Origin: Salinivibrio sp. ES.052
GTDB lineage: Bacteria > Pseudomonadota > Gammaproteobacteria > Enterobacterales > Vibrionaceae
Direction: 5' to 3'
Length of the DNA stretch: 64,000 nt
Assembly: GCF_900141775.1 (NCBI RefSeq)
Contig: NZ_FSRI01000002.1
Coordinates: 584,001-648,000, forward strand
A model generated the notes under the pieces. It did not search any database, was not told the DNA's origin, and worked only from the letters and a program-made list of their open reading frames with translations. Below, in pieces: positions 31,703 to 38,553 of this stretch. Each line of letters starts with the position of its first letter. The first letter of the stretch is position 1. The position numbers and the translations under genes were made by a program.

Positions 31703-32968
31703 TTATACCTTAATTGTCATTCCATCGGCGAGCGCCTGTCGGTAGGCGCGCCAAGCCGGAATTAATCCCACGATAAAGCCAGCGACTAACACTCCGGCCA
31801 TCAATGAAAGCTCATAAGAGGACGGCCAGTCGAGCGGTAAGAATAAGCCAAACTCACTGAGAATATAGGGTTGTGCCAGCGCGAGTCCACCATAAAGCAG
31901 TAGCACGCCAAAGACGATCCCAGCGAGGGTGATCGCGACCGCTTCACTGACCAAAAGCAAAATAATATGCAAAGGACGCGCGCCCATTGCTCGCAGAATC
32001 GCCATTTCTCGACGACGTTCGTTAAGACTTGTGAGTAAGCTTGAGAGCATGCCCAACAGCCCCGCGACGGCCACAAAGCCAGAGATCACCAAGAGCGCTT
32101 GCTCGCCAACACGCATCATCCCCCATAACTCATGCAAGGCAATGCCGGGCATAATGGCCGTTAATGGCTCGCGCGGATAGGTGTTGACCCAGCGCTGGAC
32201 GGCAAAGGTTTTGATTTTGCTGTTTAGTCCCACCATTACCGCGGTCAGTTGTTCGGGTTGTAGCTCGCGCTGCTGCGCTTGGGCTTGGGCTTGGGTGAGA
32301 CCTTGGCCCAGTCGTGCACCACTTTCCCAGCCGACATGAATCGCTTCTATGGCCTCAAGTGACACATGCACACTTCGGTCGACGGGCGTGCCGGTGGGGG
32401 CCAAGATCCCGGTGACCGTAAAGGGTAAATTATCGTGTTGGTTAAAGCCTTTGTCGGCCAGTCCATGCGCGATCACCACGTTATCCCCTATGGTGTAGCT
32501 CAGTTCTTTCGCCACTTGAGCGCCAATCACGGTATCAAATAAGCCCCCAAATTGACTGCCTTGGCGAAAAGCCAGTGGCTGCTTTTGGCCATATTGGTAA
32601 TGGGAAAAGTAATCATTGGTGGTGCCGACCACCCGAAAACCACGGTGGGAATCGCCCAGTGAAATCGGAATGGTCCAACTCACATCCGGGTGCTCACGAA
32701 GGCGCTGGTAACTGTCCCAGCCGATATTATTGGTGGCGTTGCCAATACGAAACACCGAGTAGAGCAGTAAATTGATCGGGCCTGAGCGGGCACCCACAAT
32801 TAAATCGGTGTTCGAGATGGTATTCGCAAAACTCGCCTTGGCTTGAGTGCGCACTTTCTCCACCCCGAGTAAAAGCACCACAGCGATGGTGACGGTCAGC
32901 AAAGAAAGCAGTGCGGTGGCACGGCGGTTCTTCAGACTTTGCCCGGCCAATCCTAATAGTGAAATCAT
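31703..32968 (-). CDS. MacB/FtsX-type ABC transporter permease, zrg-type operon
   Basis: A 421-residue inner-membrane protein with the MacB_PCD-FtsX layout: one membrane segment near the start (about 17-36), a large periplasmic domain (about 40-285), then three membrane segments (about 288-312, 337-365, 385-407). The FtsX coupling motif is SLNERRREMAILRAMGARP. Such proteins usually work by moving periplasmic domains or extracting lipoproteins rather than passing a small ion, so its role beside a zinc protein is puzzling. It overlaps the ATPase gene by four bases. Confidence 0.9.
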   Translation of the reverse strand: MISLLGLAGQSLKNRRATALLSLLTVTIAVVLLLGVEKVRTQAKASFANTISNTDLIVGARSGPINLLLYSVFRIGNATNNIGWDSYQRLREHPDVSWTIPISLGDSHRGFRVVGTTNDYFSHYQYGQKQPLAFRQGSQFGGLFDTVIGAQVAKELSYTIGDNVVIAHGLADKGFNQHDNLPFTVTGILAPTGTPVDRSVHVSLEAIEAIHVGWESGARLGQGLTQAQAQAQQRELQPEQLTAVMVGLNSKIKTFAVQRWVNTYPREPLTAIMPGIALHELWGMMRVGEQALLVISGFVAVAGLLGMLSSLLTSLNERRREMAILRAMGARPLHIILLLVSEAVAITLAGIVFGVLLLYGGLALAQPYILSEFGLFLPLDWPSSYELSLMAGVLVAGFIVGLIPAWRAYRQALADGMTIKV

Positions 32969-33660
32969 TGGTTGGCCTCCTCGCGGTGTATGGCGCGATT
33001 AAGCGCGGGAAGCGAGACATCTCGGTCAAATAAGTGCGCCAATTGGCTGTCGTGGCTGACAAACAATAAGCTGCTGTTAGCCTCGCGGCATCGATCTTGT
33101 AGTAAGCGAATAAAGGCATTGCGGGTGTTGGCGTCAAGTGCGGAAGTGGGCTCGTCAGCGATGATCAACGCCGGTGCCCCCATCAGCGCCCGCGCCGCCG
33201 CGACCCGTTGTTGTTGGCCAATACTCAATGCGGTGACAGGCTGATGGTAGCAGCTTGCTGGCAAGCCCAGTCGATCGAGCAAGCTGGCGGCCTCTTGATG
33301 AGGCGATTGAGTCAGTGTCTGACGCCGCGCGTGAGAAAAACGCAGTGGGACGGTGACATTATCGATCACCGATAAATAGGGCAGCAGATTAAACTGCTGG
33401 AAAATATAACCAATATGGTTGGCGCGAAATTGGTCACGCTGGCGATCGTTCAGAGCCGTCAGTGCTTGGTGATTGACGGTCAGTGTTCCCGCCTGCGGGG
33501 TATGAATGCCCGCAATCAAGCTTAGCAGGGTGGATTTACCACTGCCGCTGGGACCTTGTAAAAAAACATGCTCGCCGTCATTGAGCGCAAACGCATCGAT
33601 ATCAATGATCGGTTGCGGCTGACCAGGCCAAGTAAAACGCAGTTGTTCGATGGTTATCAT
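32965..33660 (-). CDS. ABC transporter ATP-binding protein, zrg-type operon
   Basis: A LolD/MacB-like ATPase of 231 residues. Walker A is LQGPSGSGKSTLLSLIAGI (about 35-53), the Q-loop is YIFQQFNLLPYLSV, the signature is LSIGQQQRVAAARAL (isoleucine in place of the first usual glycine), and Walker B is ALIIADEPTSALD. The frame extends up to 33726, into zrgA, but the ATG at 33660 (MITIEQLRFTWPG) matches the family N-terminus; the ribosome binding site is weak. The stop overlaps the permease start, so the two proteins are made as a pair. Confidence 0.92.
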   Translation of the reverse strand: MITIEQLRFTWPGQPQPIIDIDAFALNDGEHVFLQGPSGSGKSTLLSLIAGIHTPQAGTLTVNHQALTALNDRQRDQFRANHIGYIFQQFNLLPYLSVIDNVTVPLRFSHARRQTLTQSPHQEAASLLDRLGLPASCYHQPVTALSIGQQQRVAAARALMGAPALIIADEPTSALDANTRNAFIRLLQDRCREANSSLLFVSHDSQLAHLFDRDVSLPALNRAIHREEANQ

Positions 33661-33700
33661 GCCTGACAGGGGCGCAGTATACGCCCCGCCTCCTTGTTCA

Positions 33701-34435
33701 CTACCACTGGATGTGCGACTTGGCACGATTCAAGGTGTCTACCCAGACCTTATCATCGGTAAAGGCCTGAATCTTAATGGTGTCTGTATTAGGGAATAGA
33801 TTAAACCAATCAGTTTTCAATTCGGTGAAGGCTTGCGGGTTTTGGCAAATGAATTGGTAGTTCGCTGATAAGGTATTGTGGTTACCGTGATCATGCCCAT
33901 GATGATCGTCATGGTGATCATGATGTCCTTCGTGATCATGGTGGTTGTGATCACCATGTTCCTCATGATGGGCATCTTTGCCGTCTCTGCCATCGCGACC
34001 GTCACGATGGGCGTGGCCATCTTCGCCATCTTCACCGTGAATACTATTATGCTCATGCTCATGCTCATGCTCATGCTCATGTTCGTGGTCATGCTTATGG
34101 TCGTCAAAACTGCTGGTGACCTTGGCATCGACGAGCTGGCAATCGGCCGCCTCGGCAAGCTGGAAGCGTTTTTCCCCCTCGCGCAGTAGGGCATAGGCAT
34201 CCTCAAGGGCTTGTTGCTCGGTGGCATGTTTCGGTGAGTGTTCAAAGCCGACCACATCATGCCCGGGCGCAGTCAGTTCAATCAGTACGCGCTCTCCGTC
34301 TTGGGCGAGGCTTGCGGTGACTTCACCGTGTACATGAGCATCAAATGACTGATAGCTGGCCTCTTCGGCCAACGTGGCCATAGAGGCCGTTGCCATGGCC
34401 AGGGTGATAACACTGGGGTAAAAACGAGCTTTCAT
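33701..34435 (-). CDS. zrgA: ZrgA-type zinc-binding periplasmic protein (DUF2796)
   Basis: A 244-residue DUF2796 protein. The signal peptide ends near SMATLAEE; the first domain has SFDAHVHGEVTASLAQDG and LTAPGHDVVGFEHSP. The middle (about 115-195) is an extreme His/Asp/Glu region: an HE dipeptide repeat, a DGRDGRDGKD stretch, and many HH and HDH clusters. A final beta-rich part carries ANYQFICQNP and AKSHIQW. In Vibrio cholerae the ZrgABCDE system, with a DUF2796 ZrgA, is reported as a second zinc uptake system beside ZnuABC; the assignment here is by homology and context. A Zur box lies upstream of the operon. The HE repeat is encoded by a perfect hexanucleotide tandem repeat. Confidence 0.9.
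   Translation of the reverse strand: MKARFYPSVITLAMATASMATLAEEASYQSFDAHVHGEVTASLAQDGERVLIELTAPGHDVVGFEHSPKHATEQQALEDAYALLREGEKRFQLAEAADCQLVDAKVTSSFDDHKHDHEHEHEHEHEHEHNSIHGEDGEDGHAHRDGRDGRDGKDAHHEEHGDHNHHDHEGHHDHHDDHHGHDHGNHNTLSANYQFICQNPQAFTELKTDWFNLFPNTDTIKIQAFTDDKVWVDTLNRAKSHIQW
34051..34080. repeat. Five tandem GCTCAT hexamers within zrgA
   Basis: Five exact copies of GCTCAT, with degenerate copies after them to about 34100. On the minus strand they encode the His-Glu dipeptide run of ZrgA. Gain or loss of units keeps the frame and changes the number of histidines. Confidence 0.9.
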
Positions 34436-34460
34436 GGTGTTCTCCTAATGAATAAATGAA

Positions 34461-34760
34461 TTAAATAATGAAGGCATTTATTCGACTAGGTGGAGCTCGT
34501 GCCGAAAAGGCAATGGCTGTGCGACAAGCTTGCTGCGGTTTTGACCAGACTGTGATGGTATTGACGGCATAAATGGGGGTCGGTGTCACGATACTAGAAG
34601 CCAGTACCACCGGTGGGACAAGATGGCAGGCACCACAGTGCTCACTGTGATGTGTCGGCACTAAGGTGTCGACGTGGTGGTGAGCCCATAGTCCGGCTTG
34701 GCTAAGCACCAGTACAAATAGCAGGTTGACGAGCACTCGCCGAGTCATCCAGACGTCCAT
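34461..34760 (-). CDS. Small His/Cys-rich exported protein with a C-terminal RAPP motif
   Basis: A 99-residue protein, first in the zrg-type operon. It has an N-terminal hydrophobic segment (about 8-24: LVNLLFVLVLSQAG), then a metal-binding-looking region HHHVDT and HHSEHCGACH, and an ARAPP motif near the end. This layout matches short proteins of the DUF2946/DUF2607 kind often found by metal transporters; which family it belongs to is uncertain. The start may be ATG 34760 or ATG 34748 (MTRRVLVNLL); neither has a good ribosome binding site. Only 13 bases separate 34760 from the Zur box. Confidence 0.7.
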   Translation of the reverse strand: MDVWMTRRVLVNLLFVLVLSQAGLWAHHHVDTLVPTHHSEHCGACHLVPPVVLASSIVTPTPIYAVNTITVWSKPQQACRTAIAFSARAPPSRINAFII

Positions 34761-34772
34761 GAGGTTGATAGG

Positions 34773-34795
34773 TAATGTGATAACATAACAATTAT
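34773..34795. promoter_or_regulatory. Zur box of the zrg-type operon
   Basis: The core TGTGATAACATAACA (34776-34790) matches the E. coli znu-operator core TGTGATATTATAACA at 13 of 15 positions, and flanking bases also agree. It covers the -10 element of the predicted promoter, so zinc-bound Zur would block transcription. Confidence 0.75.
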
Positions 34796-34810
34796 CATCA
34801 TCGACGCCAA
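34782..34810 (-). promoter_or_regulatory. Predicted promoter of the zrg-type operon
   Basis: On the minus strand, TTGGCG (34810-34805) and TATGTT (34787-34782) are 17 bases apart. The -10 lies inside the Zur box. Transcription would start roughly 15-30 bases before the first gene. Confidence 0.5.
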
Positions 34811-34814
34811 GTGT

Positions 34815-34841
34815 CGAATATAAACGCGGGCAAGGCCCGCG
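34815..34841 (-). terminator. Terminator after ytfJ on the minus strand
   Basis: CGCGGGC and GCCCGCG form a perfect 7-bp stem with a 3-base loop; on the minus strand it is followed by TTTATATT. It insulates the Zur-controlled operon from ytfJ. Confidence 0.8.
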
Positions 34842-34846
34842 TACGG

Positions 34847-35404
34847 TTATTGATTGACGAGCTGTGTGACTAAGCTTATGACTTGATCCACTTCATCTTT
34901 GTTTAATTTGCCTTCTTTGACAAAGCGTACGGTGCCTTTATCGTCCAACACGGCAATCATCGAGCTTTCTTCTTTTAAGCGCCATGCCTCTGCGACATTG
35001 CCGTTTTCGTCCAGCACAATTGATGACCATGTGAAATCCCGCTTACTGTCTTCGGCAGAGGATTTAACAAAGCCTCCCGTTCCCCACATGGCATCATCTT
35101 GATTAATGATGGTGGTGGTTTGATAACGAGCGTCGTCAAAGTCAGCGGCTGTAATCGCTTCCATCAAAGGTGCGTTCATTTCTTTGGCACTGCTACGCCC
35201 GGCAATGGCTTGGATAACACGCACCTTGCCTGGCAACTGGTCGGTTTGCCACGCTTGATAGACGATGTCGTCGCCATTCAACGTCAGCTCGCCGTGTTCA
35301 GCGACGCTGGCATCGGGCAAGGGAGCACCATTTTGGAGCGTATGCGCCCAACTGACGCCAGTAAATAACGCAAAGGTGAGAGCGAGTAGGGTGGTTTTTT
35401 TCAT
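34847..35404 (-). CDS. ytfJ: YtfJ-family periplasmic protein
   Basis: A 185-residue exported protein of the YtfJ family, thioredoxin-like in fold but without a CxxC pair. The signal peptide ends TGVSWA; GKVRVIQAIAGRSSAKEMNA, RYQTTTIINQDDAMWGTGGF and SSIVLDENGNVAEAW agree with E. coli YtfJ. Its function is not known. The ATG at 35404 (MKKTTLLALT) is preceded by GGATGA; an in-frame TTG two codons earlier is rejected. It is divergent from ytfK. Confidence 0.92.
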   Translation of the reverse strand: MKKTTLLALTFALFTGVSWAHTLQNGAPLPDASVAEHGELTLNGDDIVYQAWQTDQLPGKVRVIQAIAGRSSAKEMNAPLMEAITAADFDDARYQTTTIINQDDAMWGTGGFVKSSAEDSKRDFTWSSIVLDENGNVAEAWRLKEESSMIAVLDDKGTVRFVKEGKLNKDEVDQVISLVTQLVNQ

Positions 35405-35777
35405 TATCAATCATCCATGTCTGTTGTCATTGTTTGGCATCAGGTGCCAAGTTATCTATGGTTACGTCAGACGGTGATTTGTGCCAAGTATCTAGGGTGA
35501 ATCCGTGCGCAAGATCGGAGTTTTATCCAAAGAGCGCCACTGAGCGCCGTGAGGATTGATCTCGTCGAGGGAACTTTTAGTGTTGGATAGGCTCTAATTC
35601 TGTACTTGCCATCAGAGTAAGGTGGCACTTTGCTTGCTTAAGTAAACAACGCGGAGAAGGCCAGATAATACTCTGCTCTCCATGGTGGTAACACGATTCA
35701 CTGCGAAACGGTGAAAGCACATTGTTACTGTTTCGGTCTGTTAATCAGACTCTGTTGAGAAAAAGAAAGGGCTCCTT
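35405..35777. other. Intergenic region between divergent ytfJ and ytfK
   Basis: It contains two near-identical direct repeats, GTGCCAAGTTATCTA at 35444-35458 and GTGCCAAGTATCTA at 35481-35494, a candidate sigma-E promoter at 35570-35597, and a long untranslated stretch before ytfK. A 27-codon ORF from 35417 has no ribosome binding site and is not called. Confidence 0.6.
35570..35597 (+). promoter_or_regulatory. Candidate sigma-E promoter upstream of ytfK
   Basis: GGAACTT is followed after 16 bases by TCTAA, close to the sigma-E consensus (GGAACTT, 15-17 bases, TCtrA). It would give a leader of about 175 bases before ytfK. Confidence 0.4.
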
Positions 35778-35984
35778 ATGCTTCGCATCTTTCGTCAATA
35801 TCGACCAACGCAGATTGCGCGGTATGTGAAACGATTTTTTAAGGGCCGACTCTATATTGAAGGTGTCGGCGCGTTTGAGTTTGATGGTGGGCGTTTACTG
35901 CCGCCCGGGCACAGTGATAGGCGCGCACTCTCAGTCATGACTGAGATTAATAAAGAAATTAAAGCCATGGCACTGAGTGCCTAA
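35778..35984 (+). CDS. ytfK: YtfK (DUF1107) stress-response regulator protein
   Basis: A 68-residue basic protein, the same length as E. coli YtfK. RYRPTQIARYVKRFFKGRLY-type sequence is followed by GVGAFEFDGGRLLPP and LSVMTEINKEI, all matching DUF1107. In E. coli YtfK binds SpoT and promotes (p)ppGpp accumulation under phosphate or fatty-acid starvation; that role is inferred here. GGGCTCC is just upstream, a modest ribosome binding site. A bidirectional terminator follows. Confidence 0.9.
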   Translation: MLRIFRQYRPTQIARYVKRFFKGRLYIEGVGAFEFDGGRLLPPGHSDRRALSVMTEINKEIKAMALSA

Positions 35985-35997
35985 CAATGCCTGAAGC

Positions 35998-36028
35998 AAA
36001 AAAACACGTCTAGCCGACGTGTTTTTTT
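35998..36028. terminator. Bidirectional terminator between ytfK and msrA
   Basis: AACACGTC and GACGTGTT form an 8-bp stem with a 5-base loop, flanked by an A run before and a T run after. It serves both convergent genes. Confidence 0.88.
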
Positions 36029-36053
36029 ATGTCTGTGTTTGCTTTCCGTAAGC

Positions 36054-36686
36054 TTATTGAGGTGGGAAGCAAACGCCGGTGCCACCTAAGCCGCAGTAAC
36101 CTTGCGGGTTTTTATGTAGATACTGCTGGTGATCGGTTTCAGCTAAGAAATAAGCCCCGGCTGGTGCGATCTCTGTGGTTACGGCATCCGGTTTGCTCGC
36201 GTTCCTCAGTGCCTCCTGATAAGTAGCGAGACTTGCTTCGACGCTAGCTTTATCCGCAGGGTCACAATAGTAAATGGCTGAGCGGTATTGTGGGCCGACA
36301 TCGTTACCTTGACGTAATCCTTGCGTAGGATCGTGGTTTTCCCAAAAGACCGTCAATAAGTCGTCTAAGCTGGTGACATTAGGATCAAAGATCACGTGCA
36401 CGACTTCAGCGTGACCCGTCTGGCCGGTGCTTACATCTTGATAGCGAGGGTGTTGTGTCACGCCACCGCTGTAGCCGACAGACGTCATGACGACGCCTGG
36501 TTGTTGCCAGAATTTGCGTTCTGCTCCCCAAAAGCAGCCCATACCAAAAATGACCTGTTTTTGACCGTCGGCTGGCGTTACCGTGATAGGCTGTCCGAAT
36601 ACCGAATGGGGTGCAGATGGAATGATCGCATCAGAGCGATCTGCAATCGGATTGTTGGGTTGGTTAAAGGAAGATTGCATCGACAT
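36054..36686 (-). CDS. msrA: Peptide-methionine (S)-S-oxide reductase MsrA
   Basis: Repairs oxidised methionine in proteins. The catalytic cysteine is in [55 protein letters not shown] and the C-terminal [20 protein letters not shown], with its resolving cysteines, complete the family pattern. The ATG at 36686 (MSMQSSF) has AAGGA five bases before it and gives 210 residues, as in E. coli; the longer frame to 36737 is rejected. It is divergent from tamA, as in E. coli. Confidence 0.95.
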   Translation of the reverse strand: MSMQSSFNQPNNPIADRSDAIIPSAPHSVFGQPITVTPADGQKQVIFGMGCFWGAERKFWQQPGVVMTSVGYSGGVTQHPRYQDVSTGQTGHAEVVHVIFDPNVTSLDDLLTVFWENHDPTQGLRQGNDVGPQYRSAIYYCDPADKASVEASLATYQEALRNASKPDAVTTEIAPAGAYFLAETDHQQYLHKNPQGYCGLGGTGVCFPPQ

Positions 36687-36849
36687 AGGGATCCTTATAT
36701 TGCTGTGATTAAAAGCGTCACAGGTTATACGAAACAACGTTGGGTGTGGACCGAAGTGATTGATGCTAGCATCGAGCTCGGCTCAGCGCGTAATATGGCA
36801 AGATATCATCAATTTTGTCGAGCGACACCCTGGTAATGGTTCTCATTGC

Positions 36850-38553
36850 ATGAAAATACATAGACTTCCCCTTATTGCGTTCGCTTTTTTACTGCTGCCC
36901 TGTTGGGCCAGCGCTAACCTTGATTTTGAGATCCAAGGGCTAGAAGGAGAAGTGCAACAAAATGTGGAAACCTATCTTGCAGCTATTTCTCCTGAAGAGC
37001 GAGAGATGTCCTATCGCTTTACCGCCCGTGTTGAACGCGATGTGCGCCAAGCGCTCCAAGCCGTGGGATATTATCAACCCAAGATTAAACTCCAAGGCCC
37101 AGAAGACGAGACCCTTGTCGTATCAGTAACTCCTGGGAAGCCGGTAAAGGTGGCACAGGTAGATGTGGTTTTTGAAGGCGAAGCGGCGATGGACGATGAT
37201 TTTCATTCGCTCAAAGCCAATGGGCCACAGCCGGGTAAACGGCTTAATCACGGTGACTATGAATCACTGAAAAGTCAGATTAAAAGTTTGGCGGTGAAGA
37301 AAGGCTATTTTGATGGCCGTTTTACGCAAACACGCCTCGATATTGCGCCAGAACGCCAGCAGGCTTTTATTCATCTGCATTTTGCCAGTGGTAAACGTTA
37401 TCATTTTGGCGCAATCCGTTATCAAGGTTCACAGATCCAACTCAAACGTCTCGATACACTGCGCGACTTTTCTCCTGGTGATCCGTATCAAGTGACAGAA
37501 TTGGGGGCCTTCAACCAAGCACTAGCTAATACAGGCTGGTTTGCCAGTGCCTTGGTGCAAGCTGATATGGAAGAGGCTGAAGGCACCGAAGTACCTATTA
37601 GGGTGACCCTGACACCCGACGCACGCAATAAGTTTGAGACGGGCTTAGGATATTCTACGGACATTGGTCCACGGCTGAAGTTTAACTGGCGTAAGCCTTG
37701 GTACAATTCGCGTGGACATAGCATTTCCACCTCTTTGGCTATATCTCAGCCTGAACAAACATTCACGTCCACCTACAAGGTCCCTTTAGAGGATGTGTCA
37801 CGTGAATACTATCAAGTCCAGCTGGGTTTAAAACGCACGGAGCAACGAGATACGTCTAGCCTCGAAGCGACGACTTCTGTGTCTCGACACTGGCTTTATG
37901 ATACCGGTTGGCAGCGCAGCGTATCGCTACGTTGGTTATATGAAAACTATACGCAAGGGCAAGATGAAGACATCGTTAGCGTGATCCTTCCGGGTATCAA
38001 CTTTACCCGCACGCGTGCACGTGGGGGGTTAATGCCGCATTGGGGAGACAAACAATCGATTACATTGGAAGCGGCCGATCCTATCTGGCTGTCCGATATT
38101 AGCCTGTTCCGTCTGCAAGGCAGAAGTGCATGGATTCGTAGCCTCAATAAAAACCATCGCGGCTTGTTACGCGTCGACGGTGGCGCGCTGATTTCCGAAG
38201 AGTTCAGTGAAGCACCGCCCTCTTTACGCTTTTTCGCCGGGGGGGATAACAGTATTCGCGGTTATGCCTACGAAACCGTCTCTCCCGAAGATGATAGTGG
38301 TCAGCTTAGCGGGGCACGCTACATGTTAACCGGCACCTTGGAATATCAGTATCGGTTAGGCGGTAACTGGTGGTGGGCATTGTTTGCCGATGCGGGGGAT
38401 GCTTGGACGAGTGAATTATCGTGGAAGCGTGCAGCAGGAACAGGCGTTCGCTGGTCGTCACCAGTTGGGCCTATTCGTTTAGATGTCGCACATGGTCTTG
38501 ATAATGATGACGACGATTTTCGCGTGCATTTAACATTAGGGCCTGAATTATGA
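36850..38553 (+). CDS. tamA: TamA, outer-membrane Omp85-family translocation and assembly protein
   Basis: Outer-membrane part of the TAM complex, which with TamB helps insert certain outer-membrane proteins and move lipids. The signal peptide ends PCWASA. Three POTRA domains (about 22-260) precede an Omp85 beta-barrel (about 265-567) with FETGLGYSTDIGPRLKFNW, FFAGGDNSIRGYAYE (the conserved RGY of the L6 loop), ARYMLTGTLEYQYR and VGPIRLDVAHG. Length 567 is near the family's 577. The ATG at 36850 has a weak ribosome binding site; 30 extra codons upstream in frame do not resemble a leader. It overlaps tamB by four bases. Confidence 0.95.
   Translation: MKIHRLPLIAFAFLLLPCWASANLDFEIQGLEGEVQQNVETYLAAISPEEREMSYRFTARVERDVRQALQAVGYYQPKIKLQGPEDETLVVSVTPGKPVKVAQVDVVFEGEAAMDDDFHSLKANGPQPGKRLNHGDYESLKSQIKSLAVKKGYFDGRFTQTRLDIAPERQQAFIHLHFASGKRYHFGAIRYQGSQIQLKRLDTLRDFSPGDPYQVTELGAFNQALANTGWFASALVQADMEEAEGTEVPIRVTLTPDARNKFETGLGYSTDIGPRLKFNWRKPWYNSRGHSISTSLAISQPEQTFTSTYKVPLEDVSREYYQVQLGLKRTEQRDTSSLEATTSVSRHWLYDTGWQRSVSLRWLYENYTQGQDEDIVSVILPGINFTRTRARGGLMPHWGDKQSITLEAADPIWLSDISLFRLQGRSAWIRSLNKNHRGLLRVDGGALISEEFSEAPPSLRFFAGGDNSIRGYAYETVSPEDDSGQLSGARYMLTGTLEYQYRLGGNWWWALFADAGDAWTSELSWKRAAGTGVRWSSPVGPIRLDVAHGLDNDDDDFRVHLTLGPEL

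Noticed and set aside
34051-34100. The short tandem repeat considered as a CRISPR or other array
   Set aside because: The unit is six bases with no spacers and lies inside a coding region encoding His-Glu dipeptides.
33878-34189. A 103-codon plus-strand ORF very rich in Met, Val and Ile, resembling a membrane protein
   Set aside because: It is the antisense shadow of the His/Asp codons of zrgA; CAT/GAT read backwards gives ATG/ATC. No ribosome binding site, and zrgA on the other strand is a recognised family.
35417-35500. A 27-codon ORF in the ytfJ-ytfK interval
   Set aside because: No ribosome binding site, no hydrophobic or conserved feature, and it merely spans the two direct repeats.
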